Source of the DNA: Pseudomonas grandcourensis
GTDB lineage: Bacteria > Pseudomonadota > Gammaproteobacteria > Pseudomonadales > Pseudomonadaceae
Length of the DNA stretch: 64,000 nt
Assembly (NCBI RefSeq): GCF_039909015.1
Contig: NZ_CP150919.1
Coordinates: 6,238,501-6,302,500, forward strand
Reading direction: 5' to 3'
Shown in pieces: positions 19,407 through 27,930 of the stretch; position 1 is the first letter of the stretch; each line of letters opens with the position of its first letter. The position numbers and the translations under genes were made by a program. The notes below the pieces were generated by a model. That model searched no databases. It was not told the DNA's origin and was given only the letters and a program-made list of their open reading frames with translations.

Positions 19407-19478
19407 CGCTTTGAGCTGACACGCCCAATGACCAGGCCGTCCTTCGTGGGCGGCTTTGGTTTTTCTGAAGGCTATAAA

Positions 19479-20609
19479 ATGAAAAGTAAAACAATTCGCC
19501 GCTGGTCCGCTGTTCATACCTGGACCAGCCTGATTTGTACGGTGTTCCTGTTACTGCTGGCACTGACCGGCCTGCCGCTGATCTTTCACCACGAGATCGA
19601 CCACTTACTGGGCGACGCGCCTGAAGTGAAGGTAATGCCGGCAGACACCCCGCACCTGAATTTGCAGCAGTTGGTGGAAGCCGCCGAGAAGCATCGCCCC
19701 GGTGAAGTCATGCAGTATTTCGGCTTCGAGGACGATGAGCCCAACGCAGTGCTGACCATCATGGCCGCGACCGCGGGCACCGAGCCGAACGCGTCCCACA
19801 CTTTCATGCTGGATGCCCGTACTGGCGAAGCACTGGAAACGCCATCGGCCAACGGCGGTTTCATGATGACCATGCTGCGCCTGCACGTGGACATGTTCGC
19901 CGGCTTGCCGGGCAAGTTGCTGCTGGCATTCATGGGGATTCTGTTCGTGATGGCGATCGTTTCCGGCACGGTGCTGTACCTGCCGTTCATGCGTCGCTTG
20001 AAATTCGCCACCGTGCGTCAGGACAAATCCACCCGCCTGCGCTGGCTCGACCTGCATAACCTGATCGGTGTGGTGACGTTGACCTGGGCCGTGGTGGTCG
20101 GCGTGACGGGCGTGATCAGTGCCTGCGCCGACCTGATCATTGCCGCCTGGCGCAACGACAGCCTGAGCGCGATGGTCGCGCCGTACCGCGATGCGCCACC
20201 GCTGACGCAACTCGCGCCCGCGACCCGTTTGCTCGATATCGCCAAGGATGTCGCTCCGGGCATGCAGCCGGACTTTATCGCCTTCCCCGGCACGCGCTTT
20301 TCCAGTGAGCACCATTACGCAGTGTTCATGAAGGGCAGCACGCACCTGACCTCGCACCTGCTGACGCCGGTACTGACCGACGCCAGCACCCTGCAAGTCA
20401 CCGCCGTGGCCGAACGACCGTGGTACATGGACGCGATGGGCATGTCGCAGCCACTGCACTTCGGTGACTACGGCGGCATGCCGATGCAGATACTCTGGGC
20501 GACCCTGGATGTGCTGACCATCATCATGCTCGGCAGTGGGGTTTATCTGTGGGTAGTGCGGCGCAAGGCCGTCAGGCCGGTGCTGGAAAAAGCGGAGAGC
20601 GTGGCATGA
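19479..20609 (+). CDS. PepSY-associated transmembrane protein, likely siderophore-iron reductase partner
   Basis: This 376-residue inner-membrane protein has four expected membrane helices: TSLICTVFLLLLALTGLPLIF, FMGILFVMAIVSGTVLYLPF, IGVVTLTWAVVVGVTGVIS and a C-terminal LDVLTIIMLGSGVYLWVV. Periplasmic PepSY regions lie between them, with conserved His residues (HHEIDH, HLHVD, DLHNLIG). Proteins of this family next to TonB receptors are thought to help reduce or release iron in the periplasm. The ATG at 19479 is chosen over the one at 19428 because it begins directly before the first basic/hydrophobic segment and has AAGG upstream. It overlaps the next small gene. Confidence 0.85.
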   Translation: MKSKTIRRWSAVHTWTSLICTVFLLLLALTGLPLIFHHEIDHLLGDAPEVKVMPADTPHLNLQQLVEAAEKHRPGEVMQYFGFEDDEPNAVLTIMAATAGTEPNASHTFMLDARTGEALETPSANGGFMMTMLRLHVDMFAGLPGKLLLAFMGILFVMAIVSGTVLYLPFMRRLKFATVRQDKSTRLRWLDLHNLIGVVTLTWAVVVGVTGVISACADLIIAAWRNDSLSAMVAPYRDAPPLTQLAPATRLLDIAKDVAPGMQPDFIAFPGTRFSSEHHYAVFMKGSTHLTSHLLTPVLTDASTLQVTAVAERPWYMDAMGMSQPLHFGDYGGMPMQILWATLDVLTIIMLGSGVYLWVVRRKAVRPVLEKAESVA

Positions 20610-20785
20610 AGCCCCGGCAGTCGAACTTCTGGAAAGTGTTTGCCATTCCGACCGTCATCGCGGTGCTCAGCGCGGCAGGGTTGTTTGCCGCGTTGCTCGG
20701 GGATGGTGTGTGGGATTCGCTGAGTTGGTTGGGCTTGGGCATCCCCGCAGCCCTGGCCCTGCGCGGTCTCCTGCAACGCCGCTGA
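20606..20785 (+). CDS. 59-residue two-helix membrane protein
   Basis: The start codon overlaps the PepSY gene stop (ATGA), so translation is coupled. The product begins MKPRQSNFWKVFAIPTVIAV and has two hydrophobic segments separated by LGDGVWDS, a typical small two-pass inner-membrane protein. I do not recognise a named family. Its position at the end of the receptor/PepSY transcript suggests an accessory part of the same reductase complex. It ends 5 bp before a REPIN. Confidence 0.75.
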   Translation: MKPRQSNFWKVFAIPTVIAVLSAAGLFAALLGDGVWDSLSWLGLGIPAALALRGLLQRR

Positions 20786-20789
20786 TCCC

Positions 20790-20881
20790 CTGTAGGAGCG
20801 AGCCTGCTCGCGATGGGGCCGAATCAGTCGATATTGAATTGGCTGACACACAGCCATCGCGAGCAGGCTCACTCCTACAGG
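20790..20881. repeat. REPIN, family A variant
   Basis: TGTAGGAGCGAGCCTGCTCG and inverted CGAGCAGGCTCACTCCTACA; one mismatch (TCACTCC) marks drift in the second arm. Confidence 0.88.
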
Positions 20882-20969
20882 TTCGGCGGCAAGCCCCAAG
20901 TATTCGCCAGTCATACGATGACCTTACTTTCCACCCGTCGCCTCCCCCTGCAAACCCCCTGACATATTT

Positions 20970-21020
20970 GTTGACAACTTTACCCTTGCGCTCCTATAAA
21001 GGCACGCGTTGTACGACAAC
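20970..21020 (+). promoter_or_regulatory. Sigma70-type promoter with two palindromic operator candidates
   Basis: TTGACA (20971-20976), 18-bp spacer and TATAAA (20995-21000) form a strong promoter for the MFS gene. GTTGACAAC (20970-20978) overlaps the -35. GTTGTACGACAAC (21008-21020) sits just after the -10 and fits the FadR/GntR core TNGTNNNACNA. The layout suggests repression by a GntR-family protein encoded elsewhere. Confidence 0.65.
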
Positions 21021-21071
21021 TTACAACATGTGCGACACCAAAAATAAATCCAAAAAAATGACGGTGAAGTG

Positions 21072-22364
21072 ATGAAAGTCAAAGGCATCCGCTGGTGGAT
21101 GGTCGGCCTGGTGACGGCCGGCCTGATGGTCAACTACCTGGCTCGCAATACCCTGTCAGTGGCCGCTCCGACCCTGATGAGCGAAATGAACATCTCCACC
21201 GAGCAGTACTCGCACATCGTCGTCGCGTGGCAGGTGTGCTATGCGCTGATGCAACCGGTGGCGGGCTACATCATCGATGCCATCGGCACCAAAATGGGCT
21301 TTGCCATTTTCGCCTTCGCCTGGTCGATTGCCTGCGCACTGGCGGCCCTGGCGACCGGTTGGCAAGGCCTGGCCTTTGTCCGCGGCCTGCTTGGCCTGAC
21401 CGAAGCGGCGGGGTTGCCGGCGGCGGTCAAGACGTCCACTGAATGGTTCCCGGCCAAAGAGCGCTCGGTGGCCATCGGCTGGTTCAACATCGGCTCGTCG
21501 ATTGGCGCCGTGCTGGCGCCGCCACTGGTGGTCTGGGCGATTCTGCACAGCGGCTGGGAACTGGCGTTCCTGATCGTGGGTGGCCTGGGCGTGGCCTGGA
21601 CGTTTCTGTGGATGGTTTTCTACAAGCACCCACGGGACCAGAAGCGCCTGAGCGACGAAGAACGCGACTACATCCTCAGCGGTCAGGAAGATCACTTCAA
21701 AGACACGGCCAAGCAAAAAGGCAACTGGAAAAAAATCATCGGCAGCCGCAACTTCTACGCCATCGCCAGTGCGCGCATGCTCTCCGAGCCGGCCTGGCAG
21801 ACCTTCAACGCGTGGATTCCGCTGTACCTGATGACCGAACGGCACATGAACATCAAAGAGATCGCGATGTTCGCCTGGCTGCCGTTCCTGGCCGCCGACC
21901 TGGGCTGCGTGCTCGGCGGCTACCTGAGCCCGTTCTTCCACAAGTACTGCAACGTGTCGTTGTTCACCTCGCGCAAGATGGTCCTGTTGTTCGGCGCCTC
22001 GTGCATGATCGGCCCGGCCTGCATTGGCCTGGTGGCCAGCCCGTACACAGCCATCGCGCTGCTGTGCATTGGCGGCTTCGCACACCAGACCTTGTCCGGT
22101 GCGCTGTATGCGATCACATCCGACTCTTTCGGCAAAAACGAAGTGGCCACCGCCACCGGCATGGGTGGCATGTTCGGCTACCTGGGCGCCGCCGCGTTCA
22201 CCCTGGTGTTTGGCGTGATGGTGACCAAGATCGGCTACAGCCCGCTGTTTGTGGTGCTGGCGATTTTCGACATCGTTGCCGCGTTTATCGTCTGGACGGT
22301 TGCCCGTGAGATCAAGCCTCAGGTGGCCGCCCCAAATCTTCAAACTGCAGTTCCAGCCAGCTAA
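21072..22364 (+). CDS. MFS transporter, hexuronate/anion:cation symporter type
   Basis: The 430-residue inner-membrane protein has twelve hydrophobic segments and the anion:cation symporter signatures NYLARNTLSVAAPTLMSEM, GWFNIGSSIGAVLAPPLVVW and GLLGLTEAAGLPAAVKTSTE. It looks like ExuT-type galacturonate/glucuronate transporters. No uronate catabolic genes are nearby, so the substrate is not fixed by context. The ATG at 21072 follows GGTGAAG; a GTG one codon earlier is possible. A strong promoter with GntR-like operators precedes it, and a REPIN follows the stop. Confidence 0.82.
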   Translation: MKVKGIRWWMVGLVTAGLMVNYLARNTLSVAAPTLMSEMNISTEQYSHIVVAWQVCYALMQPVAGYIIDAIGTKMGFAIFAFAWSIACALAALATGWQGLAFVRGLLGLTEAAGLPAAVKTSTEWFPAKERSVAIGWFNIGSSIGAVLAPPLVVWAILHSGWELAFLIVGGLGVAWTFLWMVFYKHPRDQKRLSDEERDYILSGQEDHFKDTAKQKGNWKKIIGSRNFYAIASARMLSEPAWQTFNAWIPLYLMTERHMNIKEIAMFAWLPFLAADLGCVLGGYLSPFFHKYCNVSLFTSRKMVLLFGASCMIGPACIGLVASPYTAIALLCIGGFAHQTLSGALYAITSDSFGKNEVATATGMGGMFGYLGAAAFTLVFGVMVTKIGYSPLFVVLAIFDIVAAFIVWTVAREIKPQVAAPNLQTAVPAS

Positions 22365-22374
22365 GACACAAACC

Positions 22375-22466
22375 CTGTAGGAGCGAGCCTGCTCGCGATA
22401 GCGGTCTGTAAGCCAGCATTGATGTTGAATGTCAGGCCGCCATCGCGAGCAGGCTCGCTCCTACAA
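22375..22466. repeat. REPIN, family A variant, after the MFS gene
   Basis: TGTAGGAGCGAGCCTGCTCG and inverted CGAGCAGGCTCGCTCCTACA flank a spacer containing the common ATTGATGTTGAATGTC tract. Confidence 0.9.
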
Positions 22467-22539
22467 GGGTGTTTGCCATCTTGAGCTATCGCTCCAACAC
22501 GCTATGCTGCCCGACACTGCCATCGATCGAGACGCTGCC

Positions 22540-23169
22540 ATGTCCGCCCCGAGCATGACCCTGTACCACAACCCGCTCTCTCCCTTCGTTCGCAAAGTCA
22601 TGGTGCTGCTGCACGAAACCGGCCAGCAGAACCGTGTGGCGTTGCAGACCAGCGTGCTTACCCCGGTCAACCCGGACCTGACCCTGATCGAAGATAACCC
22701 GCTGAGCAAAATCCCGGCCCTGCGCCTGGCTGACGGCAACATCATCCACGACAGCCGGGTGATCCTCGACTACCTCGACCACCAGCACGTCGGCAACCCG
22801 CTGATCCCTCGCGAAGGCTCGGCCCGCTGGCGCCGCCTGACCCTCGCGTCGCTGGCCGACGGGATCATGGACGCGGCCGTGCTGGTGCGCTACGAAACCG
22901 CCCTGCGCGCCCCGGAAAAACACTGGGACGAATGGCTCGACGGCCAGCGCGACAAAATCCGTCGCGCCCTGGCATTGCTGGAAAAGGACGCGATAGCCGA
23001 ACTGACCTGCCACTTCGACGTAGCCGCGATCAGCGTGGCCTGTGCACTGGGTTACCTTGACCTGCGCCATCCGGATCTGGACTGGCGCACAGCGAATCCG
23101 CAGTTGGCGGCGTGGTATTTCGAGGTGAGTCAGCGGCCTTCGATGATTGCGACGATGCCGAAGGTTTAA
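22540..23169 (+). CDS. Glutathione S-transferase family protein
   Basis: This cytosolic protein of 209 residues has a thioredoxin-like N-terminal domain (MTLYHNPLSPFVRKVMVLLH, then NPLSKIPALRLADG and the glutathione-binding DSRVILDYLD). An all-helical C-terminal domain follows (GSARWRRLTLASLADGIMDA, FDVAAISVACALGYLDLRHP). It probably conjugates or reduces small electrophiles with glutathione. The start is uncertain: 22540 (MSAPSMTLYHN), 22555 (MTLYHN) and upstream 22504 are in frame, and none has a strong ribosome site. Function within this locus is not suggested by its neighbours. Confidence 0.85.
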   Translation: MSAPSMTLYHNPLSPFVRKVMVLLHETGQQNRVALQTSVLTPVNPDLTLIEDNPLSKIPALRLADGNIIHDSRVILDYLDHQHVGNPLIPREGSARWRRLTLASLADGIMDAAVLVRYETALRAPEKHWDEWLDGQRDKIRRALALLEKDAIAELTCHFDVAAISVACALGYLDLRHPDLDWRTANPQLAAWYFEVSQRPSMIATMPKV

Positions 23170-23181
23170 GCCTTCAAAAGA

Positions 23182-23703
23182 TCAACAATCCGGCTTATCC
23201 GCCGTAAACCGCCGAGCCGGATTCACCGCCGCCCCAAACTCACGCAACGCCTTGGCGCCGATCAGCAACGGATAATTGAAGCTACTGCGGTCAGTCAGGT
23301 TGACCTCGACCGTACGCTTGACGTTACCCAGGCACAGCTCCAGATCGACCACCGGACGCTTGGTGGGTGCGATCACTTCGCTGTCATCCTCTTCCTCTTC
23401 GGAGCGGGTCTTGATCTTACTGATGCGCGCGATCTTGTGCTCGTAGACCTGGTTGCCCGCATCTTTGGTGCCGAGGCGGAAACGCACCCAGTCTTCGCCG
23501 TCACGCTTGAAGGTTTCGATGTCCTTGGCCGACAGCGACGCGGTCAGGGCGCCGGTGTCCATTTTCGCCTTGAGGACCTTCCCGCCGATTTCCGGCAGGG
23601 CGATGTATTCGTAACGCCCATAGAGGGTCGGCTCGGCGGCCATGACCGGCAGGGCGATGAGGGAGAGCACTGCAAGGAGGGATTTCACGTAATGGGTTTC
23701 CAT
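23182..23703 (-). CDS. Periplasmic retropepsin-like aspartic endopeptidase, RloA type
   Basis: The 173-residue protein has a signal peptide (METHYVKSLLAVLSLIALPVMAAEP). A single retropepsin-like domain follows, with the catalytic KMDTGALTASLSA (Asp49), an acidic loop EEEEDDSE, and the fold-end motif YPLLIGAKALREFGA. It belongs to the DUF785/RimK-associated protease group. In P. aeruginosa proteins of this type (RloA) are, as I recall, linked to osmotic adaptation with RimK/ATP-grasp partners. No such partner is visible here. A GTG six codons inside could be the start, giving VKSLLAVLS. It is convergent with the GST gene and head-to-head with the acyltransferase. Confidence 0.8.
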   Translation of the reverse strand: METHYVKSLLAVLSLIALPVMAAEPTLYGRYEYIALPEIGGKVLKAKMDTGALTASLSAKDIETFKRDGEDWVRFRLGTKDAGNQVYEHKIARISKIKTRSEEEEDDSEVIAPTKRPVVDLELCLGNVKRTVEVNLTDRSSFNYPLLIGAKALREFGAAVNPARRFTADKPDC

Positions 23704-23852
23704 GAGAGTGAGCAGTCGGATTTTAGACCGTCGTTCGCTTGATCGTTCCCACAAGGTTACCGACCCAAAAGTGAAACATTTGTCAGCACCGATTTGGCCT
23801 GCCGCCCGAAGCTGCTTATCATGGCGCGCCCAACCGCTTCCACGAGTGACTT

Positions 23853-24740
23853 ATGCGCCGCCTGCTCACCGGCTGTTTTGTGACCCTGCTGCTCCTGCTC
23901 AACACCCTGGTCCTGATCGGGCCGTTGATGGTTTTTGCCCTGCTCAAACTGATTCTGCCCGGCCGTTTTCGCGATTACGCCTCTTGGTCGGTGATGTGGA
24001 TCGCCGAGACCTGGTCCGAGATCGACAAGCTGATCTTCCGTGTCTGCATCCCTACCCAATGGGACATCCGTGGCGGTGACGATCTGCGTCGCGACACTTC
24101 CTATCTGGTGATCAGCAACCATCAATCCTGGGTCGACATCCCGGCGCTGATCCAGACGCTGAACCGGCGCACGCCGTTCTTCAAATTCTTCCTCAAGAAA
24201 GAGCTGATCTGGGTGCCCTTCCTGGGCCTGGCGTGGTGGGCGCTGGATTACCCGTTCATGAAGCGCTACAGCAAGGCGTTCCTGGCCAGACACCCGGAAC
24301 TGGCCGGCAAGGATCTGGAAATCACCAGACAAGCCTGCGAACTGTTCAAGCGCCAACCGGTAACGGTGGTCAATTATCTGGAAGGCACCCGCTTCACCGC
24401 GGCTAAATGTGCCCAGCAACAGTCACCGTTCAATCACCTGCTCAAGCCCAAGGCCGGCGGGGTGGCCTTTGTGCTCGCAGCGATGGGCGAGCAGCTGGAC
24501 GCGATTCTCGATGTGACGGTGGTTTACCCGCAGCAGAAGATTCCGGGGTTCTGGGACTTGATCAGCGGCAATGTGCCGAAGGTCATCATTGATATCCAGA
24601 CCCGCGAACTCGACCCTGCGCTATGGCAGGGCGATTACGAAAACGACCCGGCGTTTCGCGAGAAGGTCCAGAACTGGGTCAGCCAGCTCTGGACCGAGAA
24701 GGACCGGCGCATCGACGCCTTGCGTGGTGGGCACCGCTGA
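23853..24740 (+). CDS. PlsC-type membrane acyltransferase, YihG-like
   Basis: The 295-residue inner-membrane enzyme starts with a hydrophobic helix (RLLTGCFVTLLLLLNTLVLI). It has the 1-acylglycerol-3-phosphate acyltransferase motifs NHQSWVD (His90, Asp95) and EGTRFT, with KKELIWVPFLG between. Homologs transfer acyl chains to lysophospholipids. E. coli YihG has this layout. It ends 1 bp before the stop of the convergent DUF2780 gene, leaving no room for a terminator between them. Confidence 0.88.
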   Translation: MRRLLTGCFVTLLLLLNTLVLIGPLMVFALLKLILPGRFRDYASWSVMWIAETWSEIDKLIFRVCIPTQWDIRGGDDLRRDTSYLVISNHQSWVDIPALIQTLNRRTPFFKFFLKKELIWVPFLGLAWWALDYPFMKRYSKAFLARHPELAGKDLEITRQACELFKRQPVTVVNYLEGTRFTAAKCAQQQSPFNHLLKPKAGGVAFVLAAMGEQLDAILDVTVVYPQQKIPGFWDLISGNVPKVIIDIQTRELDPALWQGDYENDPAFREKVQNWVSQLWTEKDRRIDALRGGHR

Positions 24741-24741
24741 A

Positions 24742-25302
24742 TCAGCTACCGGTACCGGCGCCGGCGCCCCAGATCCCGCCCAGGCTGCTCAGCAGCGAAC
24801 CACCGACGCCCTGCTGACCGAGGTACTGCAGGAGCACCGGGGTAAACAGGCCGATCATGCCGGTGTCCATGCCCAGGGCGCTGAAGGCGTTGTTCAGGTC
24901 GCTGGTGTTCTTGACGTTACCCAAGGCATTGTCCAGTCCTGCAGCTTTGCCACTGGAGCCGAGCAGACCGGCCAGTGCACCCAACTCACCGCCGCCCGAG
25001 AGCATGTCGATGCCCGGTACGCTTTTGGCCAGTTCCGAGTAGTCGGTCGAACTCAACTGGTTCTTCGCCAGCCCCAGCATCGCCCCGGCACCGCCGATGG
25101 CTTGTTGTGGGGTGATGTCCAATTCAGTGAGAGTGCTCAGCAGATCGGCTGTCTGCGGCGTCGGTGCGGCGGTCGCGGCCGTGTCACCGCCCTTCATGCC
25201 GGCAATGGCATTGGCCGCATCGCCCAGGCTGAACTGTGCAAAGGCCGGGCTGGCAGCCAGGGTCAGGAGCGATGCCAATGCAAAACCTCGTGAAATCTTC
25301 AT
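24742..25302 (-). CDS. DUF2780 secreted/periplasmic protein
   Basis: The 186-residue protein has a clean signal peptide (MKISRGFALASLLTLAASPAFA, cut before QFSL). A DUF2780 domain rich in Gly, Leu and Ala follows (TPQQAIGGAGAMLGLAKNQL, VPGIDMLSGGGELGALAGLLG, LGMDTGMIGLFTPVLLQYL). It is predicted to be helical and exported. The function of DUF2780 is unknown. A glycine-rich C-terminal tail (GGIWGAGAGTGS) may be flexible. It converges with the acyltransferase gene. Confidence 0.85.
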   Translation of the reverse strand: MKISRGFALASLLTLAASPAFAQFSLGDAANAIAGMKGGDTAATAAPTPQTADLLSTLTELDITPQQAIGGAGAMLGLAKNQLSSTDYSELAKSVPGIDMLSGGGELGALAGLLGSSGKAAGLDNALGNVKNTSDLNNAFSALGMDTGMIGLFTPVLLQYLGQQGVGGSLLSSLGGIWGAGAGTGS

Positions 25303-25527
25303 TCAGACATCCTCTTGCGTCATGAAAAACGCCCGGCTTACAGGCGCAAAGCTGCCGATTTGACCGGGCAAACGCGGGCATGTTCCTCAGGTTTCCACCC
25401 ATTTCCCATCCGCTCGTCACAAAGCAGCCCTGAAGCCTGCGGCACTATCAGTTCTGCTAGTAGGCGGTTCTGTTCGAATGCGCCACAGTAAAACCCTGGA
25501 TCGACAAACTCATTCAGGAATCCGGGC

Positions 25528-26667
25528 ATGCTCCCCAAACGTGAAACGCTGCTGTGCAGCTACCACTACGACCCGCTGGATCGTCTGGTTGATTGCACTC
25601 CCACATCACTAGACACCTGCCGGCGCTTTTATCTGAAAGATCGTCTGGCCACCGAGATTCAAGGTGTGGTGCAGCGTTCGATCATGCAGCACGACGATCA
25701 ACTGCTGGCTCAGCAACAGCGTCAGAACGGGGCCGTGGAAGCGCGCTTGCTTGCCACTGATCAACAGCGTTCGGTATTGAATGTGATCGACGCAACTCGT
25801 CCCCATTCCTTGGCCTATTCACCCTATGGTCATCGCCCTGCGGAAAGCGGCTTACTCAGCCTGCTCGGCTTCAATGGCGAAAGACCGGATCCGGTGACGG
25901 GGTGTTATTTGTTGGGGAATGGTTATCGGGCGTTTAACCCGGTTTTGATGCGGTTTAACAGTCCGGACAGTTGGAGTCCGTTTGGGGAGGGTGGGTTGAA
26001 TGCGTATGTGTATTGCGTGGGGGATCCGGTAAATCGGACCGATCCGTCGGGACATATTTCACAATTCGTCAAGAACGCACTTTTGAAAGGCTCATCACTC
26101 AAGTTGCCTCGACACGTAGCACCTAAGAACACGCGAGCACGCACTGCCTACATAAAAACGCCTGACCTACAGATTATAAAAAATCCGACTCATTTTGAAC
26201 CACCATCAAATACGACTAGAGGTGTTTCTGAGCCACCGCCGCAACCAAAAGTAGATTTAAGTACGTTAGATTATATTGGCACCCATGGATCCACGACAGC
26301 ACACCATAATAGTTTAACAGCCGGGCTACACTCCAACTTCATGAATAGCGCTAGCGGTCTCAGCAGCGGTCCAGGCTTCTATGTATCCCCTACTCGAAGA
26401 ACAGCAGTAGATTTTTCGGAGATCGCGGCCAGTTACTCCAACAATGGCACACCCCACGTTTATGAAGTATATGTCAGTGACTTTAGTTCCATGATTCCTG
26501 GTCGCCATTACCGGTATGGAACAATGGGCGAGGGAGGCTTGATTTACAGATCGTTAAACGAAATGGAAATAGTTTTGCATGAGCGTATTTATAGACGAGT
26601 TTCAATTCATGCTACGGAGATCAGAAGGCCCCAGGTACTTCCCAGAGCCTCCGAGGCACCGTTCTGA
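25528..26667 (+). CDS. Short Rhs core protein with variable ART-like C-terminal toxin candidate
   Basis: The 379-residue protein has an Rhs-associated core at about residues 97-175 (YSPYGHRP, LLGFNGERPDPVTGCYLLGN, GYRAFNPVLMRF, NAYVYCVGDPVNRTDPSGH). A new C-terminal domain follows from residue 176. That domain holds YIGTHG (His253), GPGFYVSP (Tyr285) and EMEIVL (Glu345/347), the His-Tyr-Glu order of diphtheria-toxin-type ADP-ribosyltransferases. DNA from about 26053 is clearly more AT-rich than the core, as expected for a swapped polymorphic-toxin tip. There is no signal peptide, no full-length Rhs or Tc shell, and no immunity gene before the terminator. It may be an orphan tip module, a T6SS-linked effector or a recombination donor. 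The ART reading is by motif only. Confidence 0.8.
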   Translation: MLPKRETLLCSYHYDPLDRLVDCTPTSLDTCRRFYLKDRLATEIQGVVQRSIMQHDDQLLAQQQRQNGAVEARLLATDQQRSVLNVIDATRPHSLAYSPYGHRPAESGLLSLLGFNGERPDPVTGCYLLGNGYRAFNPVLMRFNSPDSWSPFGEGGLNAYVYCVGDPVNRTDPSGHISQFVKNALLKGSSLKLPRHVAPKNTRARTAYIKTPDLQIIKNPTHFEPPSNTTRGVSEPPPQPKVDLSTLDYIGTHGSTTAHHNSLTAGLHSNFMNSASGLSSGPGFYVSPTRRTAVDFSEIAASYSNNGTPHVYEVYVSDFSSMIPGRHYRYGTMGEGGLIYRSLNEMEIVLHERIYRRVSIHATEIRRPQVLPRASEAPF

Positions 26668-26686
26668 ATTCTACCAAGGGATAACA

Positions 26687-26715
26687 AAAGAGGGTGACAT
26701 CATTTCACCCTCTTT
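26687..26715. terminator. Strong bidirectional terminator between rhs and fdhA
   Basis: AAAGAGGGTGA and TCACCCTCTTT form a perfect 11-bp stem with a short loop (CATCATT) 20 bp after the rhs stop and 16 bp beyond the fdhA stop. It can close both convergent transcripts. Confidence 0.93.
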
Positions 26716-26730
26716 GTTTACCCTAAGCCT

Positions 26731-27930
26731 TTACGCCGCACTAAACATCTTATGCGGATCAATCACAAACTTCTTCGGCACACCCGCATCGAACTCGCCA
26801 TACCCCTGCGGCGCCTGATCCAGGCTGATCACCTGCACGCCCACCACTTCGGCGATGTTGATGCGGTCCCACATGATCGCTTGCATGAGCGCGCGGTTGT
26901 ACTTCATCACCGGGGTCTGGCCGGTGTGGAAGCTGTGGGATTTGGCCCAGCCCAGGCCGAAGCGGATGCTCAGGCTGCCCATTTTCGCGGCAGCGTCGAC
27001 GGCACCCGGGTCTTCGGTCACGTAGAGGCCGGGGATGCCGATCTTGCCTGCCACACGCACCACGCCCATCAGCGAGTTGAGCACGGTGGCCGGGGCTTCG
27101 TGTTTCACGCCGTCATGGCCATGGCCACGGGCTTCGAAGCCGACGGCGTCGATGGCGCAATCCACTTCCGGTTCACCGAGCAGCGCGGCGATCTGTTCGT
27201 GCAGCGGTGTGTCCAGGGACAGGTCGGCGATCTCGAAGCCTTGGGCCTTGGCGTGAGCCAGGCGAACGGTGTTGACATCACCGACGATCACCACCGCCGC
27301 GCCCAGCAGGCGAGCGGATGCGGCCGCCGCCAGACCGACCGGACCGGCACCGGCGATGTACACAGTGCTGCCCGGGCCAACGCCGGCAGTCACGGCGCCG
27401 TGATAACCGGTCGGCAGGATGTCGGAGAGGCAAGTCAGGTCACGGATTTTTTCCATGGCCCGGTCGCGATCCGGCAGTTTCAGCAAGTTGAAATCGGCGT
27501 ACGGCACCATGGCGTATTCGGCCTGGCCGCCAGTCCAGTCGCCCATGTCGACATAACCATAGGCACCGCCCGGACGCGCCGGGTTGACGCTCAGGCACAC
27601 GCCGGTATGCATCTCTTTGCAGGAACGGCAGCGCCCGCAAGCGACGTTGAACGGTACGGATACCAGGTCGCCGATTTGCAGGTTCTCGACGTCGCTGCCC
27701 TTCTCGATCACTTCGCCGGTGATTTCGTGGCCCAGCACCAGGCCGGTTTGAGCGGTGGTACGACCGCGCACCATGTGCTGGTCGGAACCACAGATGTTGG
27801 TGGAAACCACACGCAGGATGACGGCGTGGTTAATCTTCCTGCCGCGCGGATCCTGCATTTTCGGATAGTCAATACTTTGCACTTCGACCTTGCCAGCGCC
27901 GAGATACACCACACCACGATTGCCAGACAT
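26731..27930 (-). CDS. fdhA: Glutathione-independent formaldehyde dehydrogenase
   Basis: FdhA is a zinc NAD+-linked medium-chain dehydrogenase that oxidises formaldehyde to formate. It disposes of the formaldehyde released when sarcosine and dimethylglycine are demethylated. The 399-residue protein shows catalytic zinc ligands in NICGSDQH (Cys47) and GHEITGEV (His68). Structural zinc cysteines lie at 98, 101, 104 and 112 (CGRCRSCKEMHTGVC), and the NAD fold is VYIAGAGPVGLAAAASARLLG. Length matches the Pseudomonas enzyme. It lies last in the glyA-soxBDAG-purU-fdhA series. Confidence 0.97.
   Translation of the reverse strand: MSGNRGVVYLGAGKVEVQSIDYPKMQDPRGRKINHAVILRVVSTNICGSDQHMVRGRTTAQTGLVLGHEITGEVIEKGSDVENLQIGDLVSVPFNVACGRCRSCKEMHTGVCLSVNPARPGGAYGYVDMGDWTGGQAEYAMVPYADFNLLKLPDRDRAMEKIRDLTCLSDILPTGYHGAVTAGVGPGSTVYIAGAGPVGLAAAASARLLGAAVVIVGDVNTVRLAHAKAQGFEIADLSLDTPLHEQIAALLGEPEVDCAIDAVGFEARGHGHDGVKHEAPATVLNSLMGVVRVAGKIGIPGLYVTEDPGAVDAAAKMGSLSIRFGLGWAKSHSFHTGQTPVMKYNRALMQAIMWDRINIAEVVGVQVISLDQAPQGYGEFDAGVPKKFVIDPHKMFSAA

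Noticed and set aside
26579..26818. Possible small immunity gene overlapping the end of the rhs gene
   Set aside because: It runs through the strong terminator and into the fdhA 3' end and has no good ribosome site. It looks like an out-of-frame read.
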